Shown here one piece after another: positions 18,844 to 28,158 of a stretch of DNA of 64,000 bases. This DNA comes from Oligoflexales bacterium (lineage in GTDB: Bacteria > Bdellovibrionota_B > Oligoflexia > Oligoflexales > RGVZ01). The position numbers and the translations under genes were made by a program. The stretch covers positions 1 to 64,000 of the forward strand of contig CANILH010000004.1 in assembly GCA_947468665.1 (NCBI GenBank), given 5' to 3'. How positions within the stretch are numbered: the stretch's first letter is position 1; the number at the start of each line of letters is the position of its first letter. Under the pieces are notes generated by a model. That model saw only the letters and a list, made by a program, of their open reading frames with translations, made no database searches and had not been told where the DNA came from.

Positions 18844-20625
18844 TCAGACCGGGAGCGACCAAGATACCGAATTCCAGCTCGAAGGTTCCTCGATCATATA
18901 GCGCACAAGACGCACCTTTAAATGCCTATCAAAATCGCTGGAACCCAGTCTACGCTGAACGTCCACCACCATCTCCCGGGTCTCGGAAGGAAGCGATGCG
19001 ATGTATTTCGCCTTCAGGGCCCGGTATGCGTCGGGGGCCTGACGCATCATCTTCTCAAGCTCATCCTGAGCAACCCGCCTTAGCTTTTGCACGGAAAAGT
19101 CTTGTTTTTCAGCCGAGACAGATTCCTCATTGACAGAAATTCGATTTAACGGCAGCGCGGGGGGCACTTTATTGGGGGTCTGTTGTTTTTTTACCTCGGT
19201 GGGGCCACTAATACCGCTACCCTGGTTTTCGGCCCGAATCACCGCCCGTTCACAAATTGTAATGACAGTCTGGCTGACCGACCCCAGCGCGATTGAAAAG
19301 AGCTCCTTGGAAGTCGAGCCATTCGCGATGGCGGGAGCAAGATCATCTGCTTTACTAAGGCCTCTAACGAAATCCTGAAATCTCCGAACGATGTCCCCTT
19401 CGTCTATTTTCTCACAGCAGCGAATAACCTGATGTTTAATCACATACCCTGGCAGAGGCAGTAGGGCTCCAGGACAGCACCTAGCAATCCACTCCATAAA
19501 AAGCAGATGCGACTGGATCATAATATCAGGAGCCAGGCGAAGGCCGCAGCCTGGAACGTCTTTTATCGCGCCCCACACTCGCTCTAATTGTGTCGCAACG
19601 CGTTGGTCATCGCCCGAGATGGCCGCTAATGCGGCGCGTATCAATGTCGCGTCCAAAGTTGTCATTCCGCGCAAAATCCTGGACGACGCCAAACCGAAAA
19701 ACTCACACTCAGCGCGAGACCTCAGGCGTTCCGCGGATGCCTGCCAAAGAAGAAGCGGTGACGCGCCCACTGACTTGCCATCAATAGCCATATATCCGCT
19801 ATCAGGCTCTTTTTTTATGACCCCATGAGCGATCAACCTCCGCCCAAGCTTTCCAACAAGTCTGAGTCTGTCCTTAAGAGGGGATATTGCGTCACCGGAC
19901 TTCTTGGGAAGTTTTACACCCTCGGTAATCTTGTCGAGAGGCACACCGACTAGTCCGTCGAGCCTAAGCCAGGCCCCATGGGCCTGCATAGCTGCCTCCA
20001 TCCTTGCGTAAACAATCTGTTCGGCGACGGATAACTCAAGCCAAACAGGCGTCCAAAGCACCAAGGGAGACCTTCCACCACTTGCCTCTGACAGACAGCC
20101 TGTACCTGAAATCCTTCGAATAAAGTCCAGGTGGCCATCCACGTAGCCGGTCAGTAACTCGATTGTGAATGGACCGGGTTTCAGTTTAAGGCGGGTGGCT
20201 TGCGAAGCCCCCTCGCAGGTCACCCATTGCTCTCCAACAAAAAGCGGAATACTCGAAAGGCTTCCATCCCCTCTTTTGACCAAAAATCTAACCTGCGGCA
20301 ACGCCTCAAATACCCGGAAAAGTCGCTCCCTCGAGCTTGCGTCAACTCCAGACAAAAGTTTGAGCACACTTGACCAGTCAAGTTCGACCACCGGTTCAGG
20401 AGAATCCTCAGTAAGTAACTGCCTTTGAATATCTCCGAGGAGGAGCGACAAAAGTCCAAGATCAGAAGAGTCGAACCTAGGCAGGAGCGAACCCGCCGCG
20501 ACGCCGAAATAGCTATCATCGCGCGCGCAGGATAATGATGCTTCAAAGGCATGAAGCCACCAGCCGGGAACAAATGTTCTCGCAGACTCAAGGTTCACAG
20601 ACGATGATGTAGACAAAGGTCCCAC
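18844..20625 (-). CDS. Protein of unknown function (possible winged-helix, replication-initiator-like)
   Basis: 593 aa uninterrupted ORF; tentative winged-helix-like segment LRLVGKLGRRLIAHGVIKKEPDSGYMAIDG. Confidence 0.6.
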   Translation of the reverse strand: MGPLSTSSSVNLESARTFVPGWWLHAFEASLSCARDDSYFGVAAGSLLPRFDSSDLGLLSLLLGDIQRQLLTEDSPEPVVELDWSSVLKLLSGVDASSRERLFRVFEALPQVRFLVKRGDGSLSSIPLFVGEQWVTCEGASQATRLKLKPGPFTIELLTGYVDGHLDFIRRISGTGCLSEASGGRSPLVLWTPVWLELSVAEQIVYARMEAAMQAHGAWLRLDGLVGVPLDKITEGVKLPKKSGDAISPLKDRLRLVGKLGRRLIAHGVIKKEPDSGYMAIDGKSVGASPLLLWQASAERLRSRAECEFFGLASSRILRGMTTLDATLIRAALAAISGDDQRVATQLERVWGAIKDVPGCGLRLAPDIMIQSHLLFMEWIARCCPGALLPLPGYVIKHQVIRCCEKIDEGDIVRRFQDFVRGLSKADDLAPAIANGSTSKELFSIALGSVSQTVITICERAVIRAENQGSGISGPTEVKKQQTPNKVPPALPLNRISVNEESVSAEKQDFSVQKLRRVAQDELEKMMRQAPDAYRALKAKYIASLPSETREMVVDVQRRLGSSDFDRHLKVRLVRYMIEEPSSWNSVSWSLPV

Positions 20626-20874
20626 GGAAAAGGCGAACTCCCCGGAATTGATTCAGTCCATTTTGATCACAGATAAGACCGTCATCTTAGGTACTAGAAA
20701 TCGGGTCTAACTGTCGATTAAATTATGAACGCTATAATAATTTAAAGCTTTGAATTTATTGGTATTTTTAAATTAATTGTCAATTTCTAAAAGTTCCGTC
20801 CGAAATACCTGTGGCCAGCAGGGGTGTTGCCAAATTTGTAGGCACAAGTCGGGCGAGTTGGGAGACGCTAGGTC

Positions 20875-22164
20875 ATGGGCTTTTTCAAAAAAATGGATGG
20901 AATCATTACCCCATGGGAGGCCTGCGTTATTTTGGCAATCGCCTATACGCTTTTTGATATACCACTCGCGGCGGCCTTCAACCATTCAACCACCCGTCCG
21001 GAGTTATTTCTTGACCTCTGCGTTTCAGCTCTCTTCAGCTGGGACCTGATGCAGCACGGTCACCGAGGTGAAATTCTAAAATTCAGAAAAACAAGAATAG
21101 CTCTTAATATTATATCTTGCCTCCCGCTCATGATCATCGCCGCTGCTCTATTCGGCCGAGATCACAATTGGCCTATTTATCTGCAATTTTCCCGCCTGCT
21201 GCGAGGTCCGGGAATTATAAAGTTGATGATTGAGCGCAGCAAATCAAAGCTTGTTCCCAAAAGATTTAAGTTTCTTGCCGCCTTTGTGATCACCTTTACT
21301 ATGATCAATATCTTCGCCTGCGGCTGGCTCATCATCTATCCCCCTGGGGCTGATCCCCTGACAGACTATAATAAGGCCATTTACTGGCTAATTACGACAA
21401 TCGCGACCGTTGGATATGGCGACATCACGCCGCATACCAATGGTGGCCGGATGTACGCCATGTGCATCATGATTCTCGGTGCTACGATCTGGGGTATTTT
21501 GATCGCCAGCGCGTCAAGAATGATGCTGGCAAGTGATCGACGCAAAGAGAAGAAAAAGGAGAAAATGGAAGCGCTCCATTCTTTCTTTACTCACTATGAA
21601 GTACCAAGGCAATTGCAGGATCAAGTTGTTGGGTTCTTCAATCATCTCTGGTCACGCAAGATGAGCGAGGACGAGCACGCGGTCTTAAGTGAGTTGCCAA
21701 CCGCCTTGCAGGCTGAGCTGCATATATTCATGAATCTTAAGCCGATCAGCCGCGTCAGCCTCTTCCGTGGTGTCTCATTCGAATGCCTCTCGGGAGCCGC
21801 TAAAAAGCTTGAGCAGGTCTTCATCTCTCCCGGCGAACGCATTATCAAGAAAGGCGATACGGGTGAAGAAATGTATCTTATTGGTCACGGCGCCGTAATT
21901 GTTCACTCGGGAGACCACTATATTACGACTCTTGGCGAAGGCTCCTGCTTCGGAGAGATGGCGCTAATTGGCGATGGCCAAAGAACCAGCGATGTCACCG
22001 CCTCCAGCTATTGCGACGTATTTAAACTTTCGAAGGAGAAATTCAATGAGTTATATAATGCTCACGCCGACTTGAGACAAAATATTGAGAAAATCGTGAA
22101 TGAACGAAAAAGCCGTCCTTCCGGGGTTCCGCAAACCGTCGGGCCCACAAAACTGGCGGGATAA
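20875..22164 (+). CDS. Cyclic-nucleotide-gated potassium channel-like protein
   Basis: TTIATVGYGDITP selectivity filter, LPTALQAELHIFMNLKPISRVSLFRGVS C-linker, CNBD with FGEMALIGDGQRTSDVTA. Confidence 0.9.
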   Translation: MGFFKKMDGIITPWEACVILAIAYTLFDIPLAAAFNHSTTRPELFLDLCVSALFSWDLMQHGHRGEILKFRKTRIALNIISCLPLMIIAAALFGRDHNWPIYLQFSRLLRGPGIIKLMIERSKSKLVPKRFKFLAAFVITFTMINIFACGWLIIYPPGADPLTDYNKAIYWLITTIATVGYGDITPHTNGGRMYAMCIMILGATIWGILIASASRMMLASDRRKEKKKEKMEALHSFFTHYEVPRQLQDQVVGFFNHLWSRKMSEDEHAVLSELPTALQAELHIFMNLKPISRVSLFRGVSFECLSGAAKKLEQVFISPGERIIKKGDTGEEMYLIGHGAVIVHSGDHYITTLGEGSCFGEMALIGDGQRTSDVTASSYCDVFKLSKEKFNELYNAHADLRQNIEKIVNERKSRPSGVPQTVGPTKLAG

Positions 22165-22196
22165 AAAAAACGGGGCATCTGCGCCCCGCTTTTAAA
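22163..22196. terminator. Bidirectional terminator between the channel gene and nuoI
   Basis: CGGGGC-atctgc-GCCCCG stem flanked by A8 on the left and TTTT on the right. Confidence 0.8.
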
Positions 22197-22215
22197 TTCA
22201 GTCTTGGACTGCCCG

Positions 22216-22818
22216 TCAATGGTGACCATGCCGCACATAAGAGTGAATTTCTGCCTCTTTCGCGTGAGCCTTATCCGTGATCGGGTGTTTCTCGTTCTCG
22301 TCTTTTATGCTGGTAATACCGCCCTGAAGCTCTTTTCGTTGGACAAGATAGTCCTTAGTGTAAACCCACCTATCCTCGGCTAGCCCGGCCATCACATACT
22401 CCGGACCAAGGCGAATCGCGTCTACAGGACAGGCCTCCTCGCAGAAGCCACAAAATACGCAACGTAGGATGTCAATCTCAAATCTGACCGGGTATTTCTC
22501 AATCCCACCCTCAGGGTGCTGTCCAGCCTCAATATGAATGCACTGGGCAGGGCAGCTGGTAGCACAGAGAAAACATGCGGTACACCGCACATTGCCATCG
22601 TCACGCAAAGTCAAAAAATGCTTGCCCTTAAATCGGCTGCTATAAGTCGCCGGTTGCTCCGGCCACTCAAGAGTGTTGGTCTTTTCCCGTCCGGAAATCT
22701 GCGCGAGAAAAGTCTTACCGGTAAACTTCATCCCAGTCATGATTGTCGTGAAATACCCCCACGCGGCAGCAAAGGCATTCGCGTCAATCGGCGGAGGGGC
22801 GACTTTTTTAACTGCCAT
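22216..22818 (-). CDS. nuoI: NADH-quinone oxidoreductase subunit I
   Basis: Two 4Fe-4S motifs CTACFLCATSCPAQCI and CVFCGFCEEACPVDAI; start at MAVKKVAPPP. Confidence 0.92.
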   Translation of the reverse strand: MAVKKVAPPPIDANAFAAAWGYFTTIMTGMKFTGKTFLAQISGREKTNTLEWPEQPATYSSRFKGKHFLTLRDDGNVRCTACFLCATSCPAQCIHIEAGQHPEGGIEKYPVRFEIDILRCVFCGFCEEACPVDAIRLGPEYVMAGLAEDRWVYTKDYLVQRKELQGGITSIKDENEKHPITDKAHAKEAEIHSYVRHGHH

Positions 22819-22832
22819 AAATATCTCTCCCG

Positions 22833-24326
22833 TTAGTGCGCTTTGGCGTGTACTTCCGCCAAAGATTTTACAGCGGCAACAACGCATCTGGCGTCAACGA
22901 CAGGGCAGTTAAACGGTGTCGTTAGATGCCCTTCTTTACCCTGTTGATTGGTGAACGTACCCCGTTTCTCCGTAAATCCCTTAAGTGGAACTACATGCTT
23001 CGCACCCTTAATTCCATCAACCAAACCATTGACGGTCCAAAACGAGACAAAATCTAATTCCGCGAGACCAATTAAGTGAGCTTTCAGACTCGGGAACCCG
23101 CCGGGGATCTCAGGAACCAAGGCAATCACGAGTTTAGCTCCGCTCTTTGCCACGTCCTCGTGCTGGTTATAAGCTTTATCCCCACCAACGCCATGCCGTC
23201 TCATTGCCGCCAGCAACCCGGCTGTATTGGCATTACGGTCACCGCGAAGAAGAATTCCGTCAAAATCAGCGATTTTTTCCGTCGGCTCACGCCATTGATA
23301 AACCTTTTTGATACCCAGTTTGCCCACGAAAAAATCAAAGAACGCCGCGTACTCCTCATTTGTATACTGAGCCGAGACAAGCAGGGCCATTTCGTCTGTG
23401 TTGCCAAGCTTAAGTCTTCCCGCAAGTATTTTCATCGATTCGCTAAAATCAACATCGCGACGTTTCCCGTGATCAGCGACAAACGCAAACCGCTGACGAT
23501 CCTCCTGATTCAAGTGGCGATAAGTACCGCGACCGTAGTCACACATCCAGTGTCCATTGGCTTCGCCCTGGCGGGGTTTCATACGGTAATAGGTTCCGGT
23601 TTGCTCCTTACCGAAGACGTCCACCTGACAGCCTGTCGAACATCCCGCGCAAGTCGCAGGCTTGTCCTGCAGAAACCAAACCCGCTGCTTAAAGCGGAAG
23701 TCTTTTGATGTGAATGCGCCAACTGGACAAATATCCACGAGGTTTGTGGTGTAATTATGACTGAGTTTTTTACCTGGATAGGTCCCAATAACCGCGTGAT
23801 CGCCGCGGTCAAAAATCCCAAGTGCCTCTGTCTTTGTGACTTCAGTCTCAAACCTGACACACCGGCTGCACAGAATACAGCGCTCAGTATCAAGCACAAG
23901 GTCTCCACCAACGTCCAACGCCTTAGGTTTCAAAACTTTAGGGCGCTCCATTTGACTCTGATATTTCCCAACGGACATATAGTAGTCTTGGAGCCCACAC
24001 TCACCCGCCTGATCGCAGATAGGACAGTCGAGAGGGTGATTGATAAGATGAAACTCAAGAGCCCATTTATGGGCGTCTTTCACCTCATCGGTATCAGTTT
24101 TAACGTCCATGCCCTCCATCGCCTGCAGGTTACAGGCAATCTCAAGTTTGGGACGTCCCTCTACTTTAACAAGACAAAAGCGACAAACGCCGGCGACAGA
24201 AAGCCCTGGATGCCAGCAAAAATGCGGTATCGCGATTTTCATCTGCTGAGCGGCCTGCATTACAGTAGTGCCCTTCGGAACCGAGACTGCCTGACCGTTT
24301 ATCTTAAAGGAAACTATCTCGCTCAC
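22833..24326 (-). CDS. nuoG: NADH-quinone oxidoreductase subunit G (short form)
   Basis: HFCWHPGLSVAGVCRFCLVKVEG, CPICDQAGECGLQDYYM, CILCSRCVRF, CAGCSTGCQVDV. Confidence 0.92.
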   Translation of the reverse strand: MSEIVSFKINGQAVSVPKGTTVMQAAQQMKIAIPHFCWHPGLSVAGVCRFCLVKVEGRPKLEIACNLQAMEGMDVKTDTDEVKDAHKWALEFHLINHPLDCPICDQAGECGLQDYYMSVGKYQSQMERPKVLKPKALDVGGDLVLDTERCILCSRCVRFETEVTKTEALGIFDRGDHAVIGTYPGKKLSHNYTTNLVDICPVGAFTSKDFRFKQRVWFLQDKPATCAGCSTGCQVDVFGKEQTGTYYRMKPRQGEANGHWMCDYGRGTYRHLNQEDRQRFAFVADHGKRRDVDFSESMKILAGRLKLGNTDEMALLVSAQYTNEEYAAFFDFFVGKLGIKKVYQWREPTEKIADFDGILLRGDRNANTAGLLAAMRRHGVGGDKAYNQHEDVAKSGAKLVIALVPEIPGGFPSLKAHLIGLAELDFVSFWTVNGLVDGIKGAKHVVPLKGFTEKRGTFTNQQGKEGHLTTPFNCPVVDARCVVAAVKSLAEVHAKAH

Positions 24327-25597
24327 GCTGAAGTACCTCGCTTAATATAGGCCCGGATCTCGTCACCGAACTTCTTGGTTATGGCCATAGTTGGCATTGC
24401 CGCCGCGTCAGACAAAGCGCAAATTGTTCGCCCGCCCATCTGCTTGGCGACAGTCCACATCTTCTCGACGTCCGACTCTTTGCCCTCATGATCCACGATT
24501 CCATCCATAATATTAGCCAGCCAACCGGTGCCTTCACGGCACGGCGTACACTGACCGCAACTCTCATGGTGATAAAAATCCGTGATCACTTTCATCAACT
24601 CAACCATACTCTGACGGTCATCAATAATCATAATCGCGCCAGAACCAAGCATGGATCCCTTCGCCGCAATAGCTTCATAATCAAGGGCCAGACCCTTTAA
24701 CTCTTCAGGAGTCAGAACTGGCGCTGATGCCCCGCCGGGGATACAGGCTTTAAGAGTCCGTCCCGGCAGCATTCCACCGCAGTCCACGTTAAGAAGTGTC
24801 TCGAAAGAATATCCAAGTGGGAGTTCATAAACACCTGGCTTTTTGATCGCGCCCGCGATGGAAAACAATTTAGTCCCGGGGGATTTCTCTGTGCCGATCG
24901 CCTTATGGGCGGCCGCACCGTTATTAATAATCCAGGGCACGGCGGCGAATGTTTCCGTGTTATTCACGACGGTGGGGCGGCCAAGATAGCCGCTGACCGC
25001 CGGGAATGGTGGTTTTAGTTTTGGCTGACCTTTTTTACCTTCAAGAGATGAGATCAAGCCCGTTTCTTCACCACAGATGTAAGCTCCCGCGCCAGTATAA
25101 TGATCAAGGTCAAAATCAAAACCGGAACCCTGAATATTTTTACCTAAAAATCCCGCCGCGTAAGCTTCTTGAATCGCGGTCTCAAGCCACTTGATCTCGT
25201 CAAAGAACTCATAGCGGGTATAGATGTAACCCTTGGTGGCTCCGATAGCTTTTGCGGCGATGACCATGCCCTCAACGACCATGTGGGGACTTAGCTCAGC
25301 AATATAACGATCTTTGAATGTGCCGGGCTCACCCTCGTCGTTGTTACAGATCAGATAACGAGGTCCCGGAATATTCTGAGGAACGAAACTCCATTTCAAT
25401 CCCGTAGGAAATCCCGCTCCGCCACGCCCTCGAAGCCCCGACTGCTTGACCTCCTCGATGATTTGAGGAGATTGCATGGACATCACCTTTTTAAGGGCGT
25501 TATAGCCCCCTTTGGAAAGATACGTCGCAAGCGCTCGGCTGTTTGGCACACCCTCAAAGGCGGTGAGGATTTTAACTTTATCGGTCGTATTACCCAT
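24323..25597 (-). CDS. nuoF: NADH-quinone oxidoreductase subunit F
   Basis: GLRGRGGAGFPTGLKWSF, NNDEGEPGTFKDR, CGEETGLISSLEGK, ESCGQCTPCREGTGW. Confidence 0.96.
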   Translation of the reverse strand: MGNTTDKVKILTAFEGVPNSRALATYLSKGGYNALKKVMSMQSPQIIEEVKQSGLRGRGGAGFPTGLKWSFVPQNIPGPRYLICNNDEGEPGTFKDRYIAELSPHMVVEGMVIAAKAIGATKGYIYTRYEFFDEIKWLETAIQEAYAAGFLGKNIQGSGFDFDLDHYTGAGAYICGEETGLISSLEGKKGQPKLKPPFPAVSGYLGRPTVVNNTETFAAVPWIINNGAAAHKAIGTEKSPGTKLFSIAGAIKKPGVYELPLGYSFETLLNVDCGGMLPGRTLKACIPGGASAPVLTPEELKGLALDYEAIAAKGSMLGSGAIMIIDDRQSMVELMKVITDFYHHESCGQCTPCREGTGWLANIMDGIVDHEGKESDVEKMWTVAKQMGGRTICALSDAAAMPTMAITKKFGDEIRAYIKRGTSA

Positions 25598-25608
25598 TAT
25601 TCATCACC

Positions 25609-26097
25609 TCAGGTCAATGGTGCGTATTTAGAAAGAATTTGATCCACGTTGTCGACAGTGACTTTGTGGTGTCGATCCTTATTCACTAACATCGCTGGCG
25701 CCTGATCGCATACGCCAAGGCAAGGGACCCCAATCATCTCAAACGGGGCATCTTCACCATGCTTCGTCTCAAGAGTCTTAATGTGCCTCTCGATTTTCGC
25801 CATGACTTCCTTGGCGCCCATCATGCAACAGACGATATTGTCGCAAAACTGAATAGGATGCTTGCGAGGCTTTTCCTGACGGTATGCTTTGTAAAAAGTC
25901 AGGACTTCCTTAATCTGAACCCGATTAAACCCGTAAACAGACTCCAAGGAATCGATATGCTGATCTTGTACCCATCCACACTCGTCTTGTATCGCGTGCA
26001 AAATAGGGAGAATTGACGATCTCTTAGTCTCGTAACGAGACAATTCTTTTTTAATCGTTTCCTGTAATCCGACCGAAAATAAATTATCTGCGCTCAT
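25609..26097 (-). CDS. nuoE: NADH-quinone oxidoreductase subunit E
   Basis: LHAIQDECGWV, VLTFYKAYRQ, CDNIVCCMMGA, GVPCLGVCDQAPAMLVN. Confidence 0.93.
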   Translation of the reverse strand: MSADNLFSVGLQETIKKELSRYETKRSSILPILHAIQDECGWVQDQHIDSLESVYGFNRVQIKEVLTFYKAYRQEKPRKHPIQFCDNIVCCMMGAKEVMAKIERHIKTLETKHGEDAPFEMIGVPCLGVCDQAPAMLVNKDRHHKVTVDNVDQILSKYAPLT

Positions 26098-26121
26098 ATA
26101 TTGACTTCATCCTGGTGTAAG

Positions 26122-27834
26122 TTAACGGTCGAGTTCGCCCGCGATAATGTTAATTGTACCCAGCGTAGCGACTAAATCTGCGATCATATCGCCCTCGCAC
26201 ATCTCCGTAATTGCCTGGAAAATCGCGAAACATGGCGGCCTGCATTTCACGCGGTAAGGCATCCCGCTACCGTCAGAGACGACGTAGAAGCCCAGTTCGC
26301 CATTGGCAGCCTCATAACCCTGATAGATTTCACCGGCAGGAACTTTCACCCCGTTGATCACCTGCATAAACTGGTTCATCAAACCCTCGATATTTCCGTA
26401 AACATCCTGCTTACGGGGCAAAACGATTCCTGGGTCATCAACAGTGATAGCCCCGCTTGGAATATTGTTGAGACACTGATCAAGTATCCGGCAGCTTTCA
26501 AGAATCTCGGCCATGCGCACCTGATAGCGGTCATAGCTATCACCGCTCGCGCCAACAGGAACATCAAACTCCAACTGGTCATAACCGTAATACGGCGCAT
26601 AAACTCGCATATCAAGAGGCACACCAGTTGCCCGCAAACATGGCCCGGTAAAACCCCAGTTAATGGCGCTTTCCGCGGAAATTTTCCCCGTCCCGACCAT
26701 TCGCTTAACGAAAATTCGATTTTTTGTACAAAGCAGGTCAATCTCACGGTGTGCCTGCCGGATTGACTTAACCACCTCGCGAGCTTCCTCGACCCAACCA
26801 GCCGGGAAATCAAAACCCATGCCGCCGATCCGGGAAAGTGAAACTGTCAGGCGAGCGCCGCAAAGCTTCTCAAATAGCTCATAGACCCTTTCACGGGCCG
26901 CGAATCCAAGCCAGAAATTTGTCAAACCGCCCAAGTCCACTACGTTTGTCGTGATGCAAACCAAATGGTCAATACAGCGACTAAACTCATCAAGAATGAC
27001 GCGCATCATCTGGGCGCGGGCTGGAATCGTGACGCCTAATTGCTTCTCAATAGTGCGGCACCATGCATTGTTATTCATAGGAGCTGAGCAATAGTTCAGG
27101 CGATCCGTGTAAGGAATAATCTGATTATAATCGTGATTTTCACACATCTTCTCAAAACATCGATGAAGATAGCCGATCTCCACATCAAGCTTCTCGATTG
27201 TCTCGCCGGACAGAACGGCCATAAACCTCAGGGTCCCGTGAGTCGCGGGGTGAGCGGGGCCGATATTAATCCAGACTTTATCGTCAAGATAATCGCCCTG
27301 ATCACGGAGCATGCGTTCACGGTCCTTCTCGTAGGTGTGCTGAATTGGCGTTTTCAGCTCCTGATTACGATCAGCCGGATAGTCTTTACGCAATGGGTGC
27401 CCAACAAAGTCTTCGTGGCACAAAATACGGCGGAGGTTTGGGTGACCCTGAAATTTCAGGCCCAAGAGGTCAAAAGCCTCCCGTTCAAACCAGTTCGCGG
27501 ATTTATATACTGGTGTCAAAGAGGGGATGTTATCGCCCTCATCAACTTTAGCTTTCATCCGGAGGCGTCGGTTGGTGTCAGGGTTAAGAAAATGATAAAC
27601 AACCTCAAAACGCTTATCTCGACCAGGATAATCGACACCGCAAACATCTAGCAGGTATGGAAACTGATTTTTGAGATCACGGGCAACGTCAAGGACATTA
27701 CCGTGATTCACATAAATCGTATCCTCATCCGCATAACGTTCGTTTTTCACATATTCTACGCCCGCTTGCGGGAACTTGGATTTAAGCTCCTGACTAAGCT
27801 GGTCAACGTATCGAGTTTGGCCGGAAGAATTGGA
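26122..27834 (-). CDS. nuoCD: NADH-quinone oxidoreductase subunit C/D fusion
   Basis: NuoC ERE.FDLLGLKFQGHPNLRRIL fused to NuoD NIGPAHPATHGTLRF...DVEIGYLHRCFEKMCE. Confidence 0.95.
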   Translation of the reverse strand, partial: SNSSGQTRYVDQLSQELKSKFPQAGVEYVKNERYADEDTIYVNHGNVLDVARDLKNQFPYLLDVCGVDYPGRDKRFEVVYHFLNPDTNRRLRMKAKVDEGDNIPSLTPVYKSANWFEREAFDLLGLKFQGHPNLRRILCHEDFVGHPLRKDYPADRNQELKTPIQHTYEKDRERMLRDQGDYLDDKVWINIGPAHPATHGTLRFMAVLSGETIEKLDVEIGYLHRCFEKMCENHDYNQIIPYTDRLNYCSAPMNNNAWCRTIEKQLGVTIPARAQMMRVILDEFSRCIDHLVCITTNVVDLGGLTNFWLGFAARERVYELFEKLCGARLTVSLSRIGGMGFDFPAGWVEEAREVVKSIRQAHREIDLLCTKNRIFVKRMVGTGKISAESAINWGFTGPCLRATGVPLDMRVYAPYYGYDQLEFDVPVGASGDSYDRYQVRMAEILESCRILDQCLNNIPSGAITVDDPGIVLPRKQDVYGNIEGLMNQFMQVINGVKVPAGEIYQGYEAANGELGFYVVSDGSGMPYRVKCRPPCFAIFQAITEMCEGDMIADLVATLGTINIIAGELDR

Positions 27835-28158
27835 CATGCCCGGTATGCTCCTTCGCAATTCTATATTTTCGAGAGGATGACCGTACCATCATTTGGGATA
27901 AGTCATTGCGCCCACAAATGTCAGAATTTAATAATGATTTTGCCCGAAAGTAACCATAATACCCTACCACCCCCTTTCTGCGCGGGCAAGCAGAGGAAAA
28001 AGCCGAATTCTGTGTTTTTTTTAATCAGACATTATACTTGGCCTGAGCCGTTCATGAGTGATTTAGGCTATACCAAGAGCTCCCACTATTATAAAAGATT
28101 TACCTTCGATGAAAAGCCTCCCTAAGGCCTCAATTATGAGCAAACCAAGGAACGGATT

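Noticed and set aside
20760-20875. Possible riboswitch (c-di-GMP or c-di-AMP type) before the CNBD channel gene
   Set aside because: No conserved GEMM or ydaO core motifs; only a weak TTGCC/GGCAA-type hairpin was visible.
23076-23708. 210-aa ORF (and 23757..24350) antisense to nuoG
   Set aside because: nuoG is unambiguous on the other strand; the antisense translation has no family features.
27133-27651. 172-aa ORF antisense to nuoCD
   Set aside because: Lies completely within the well-supported nuoCD gene.
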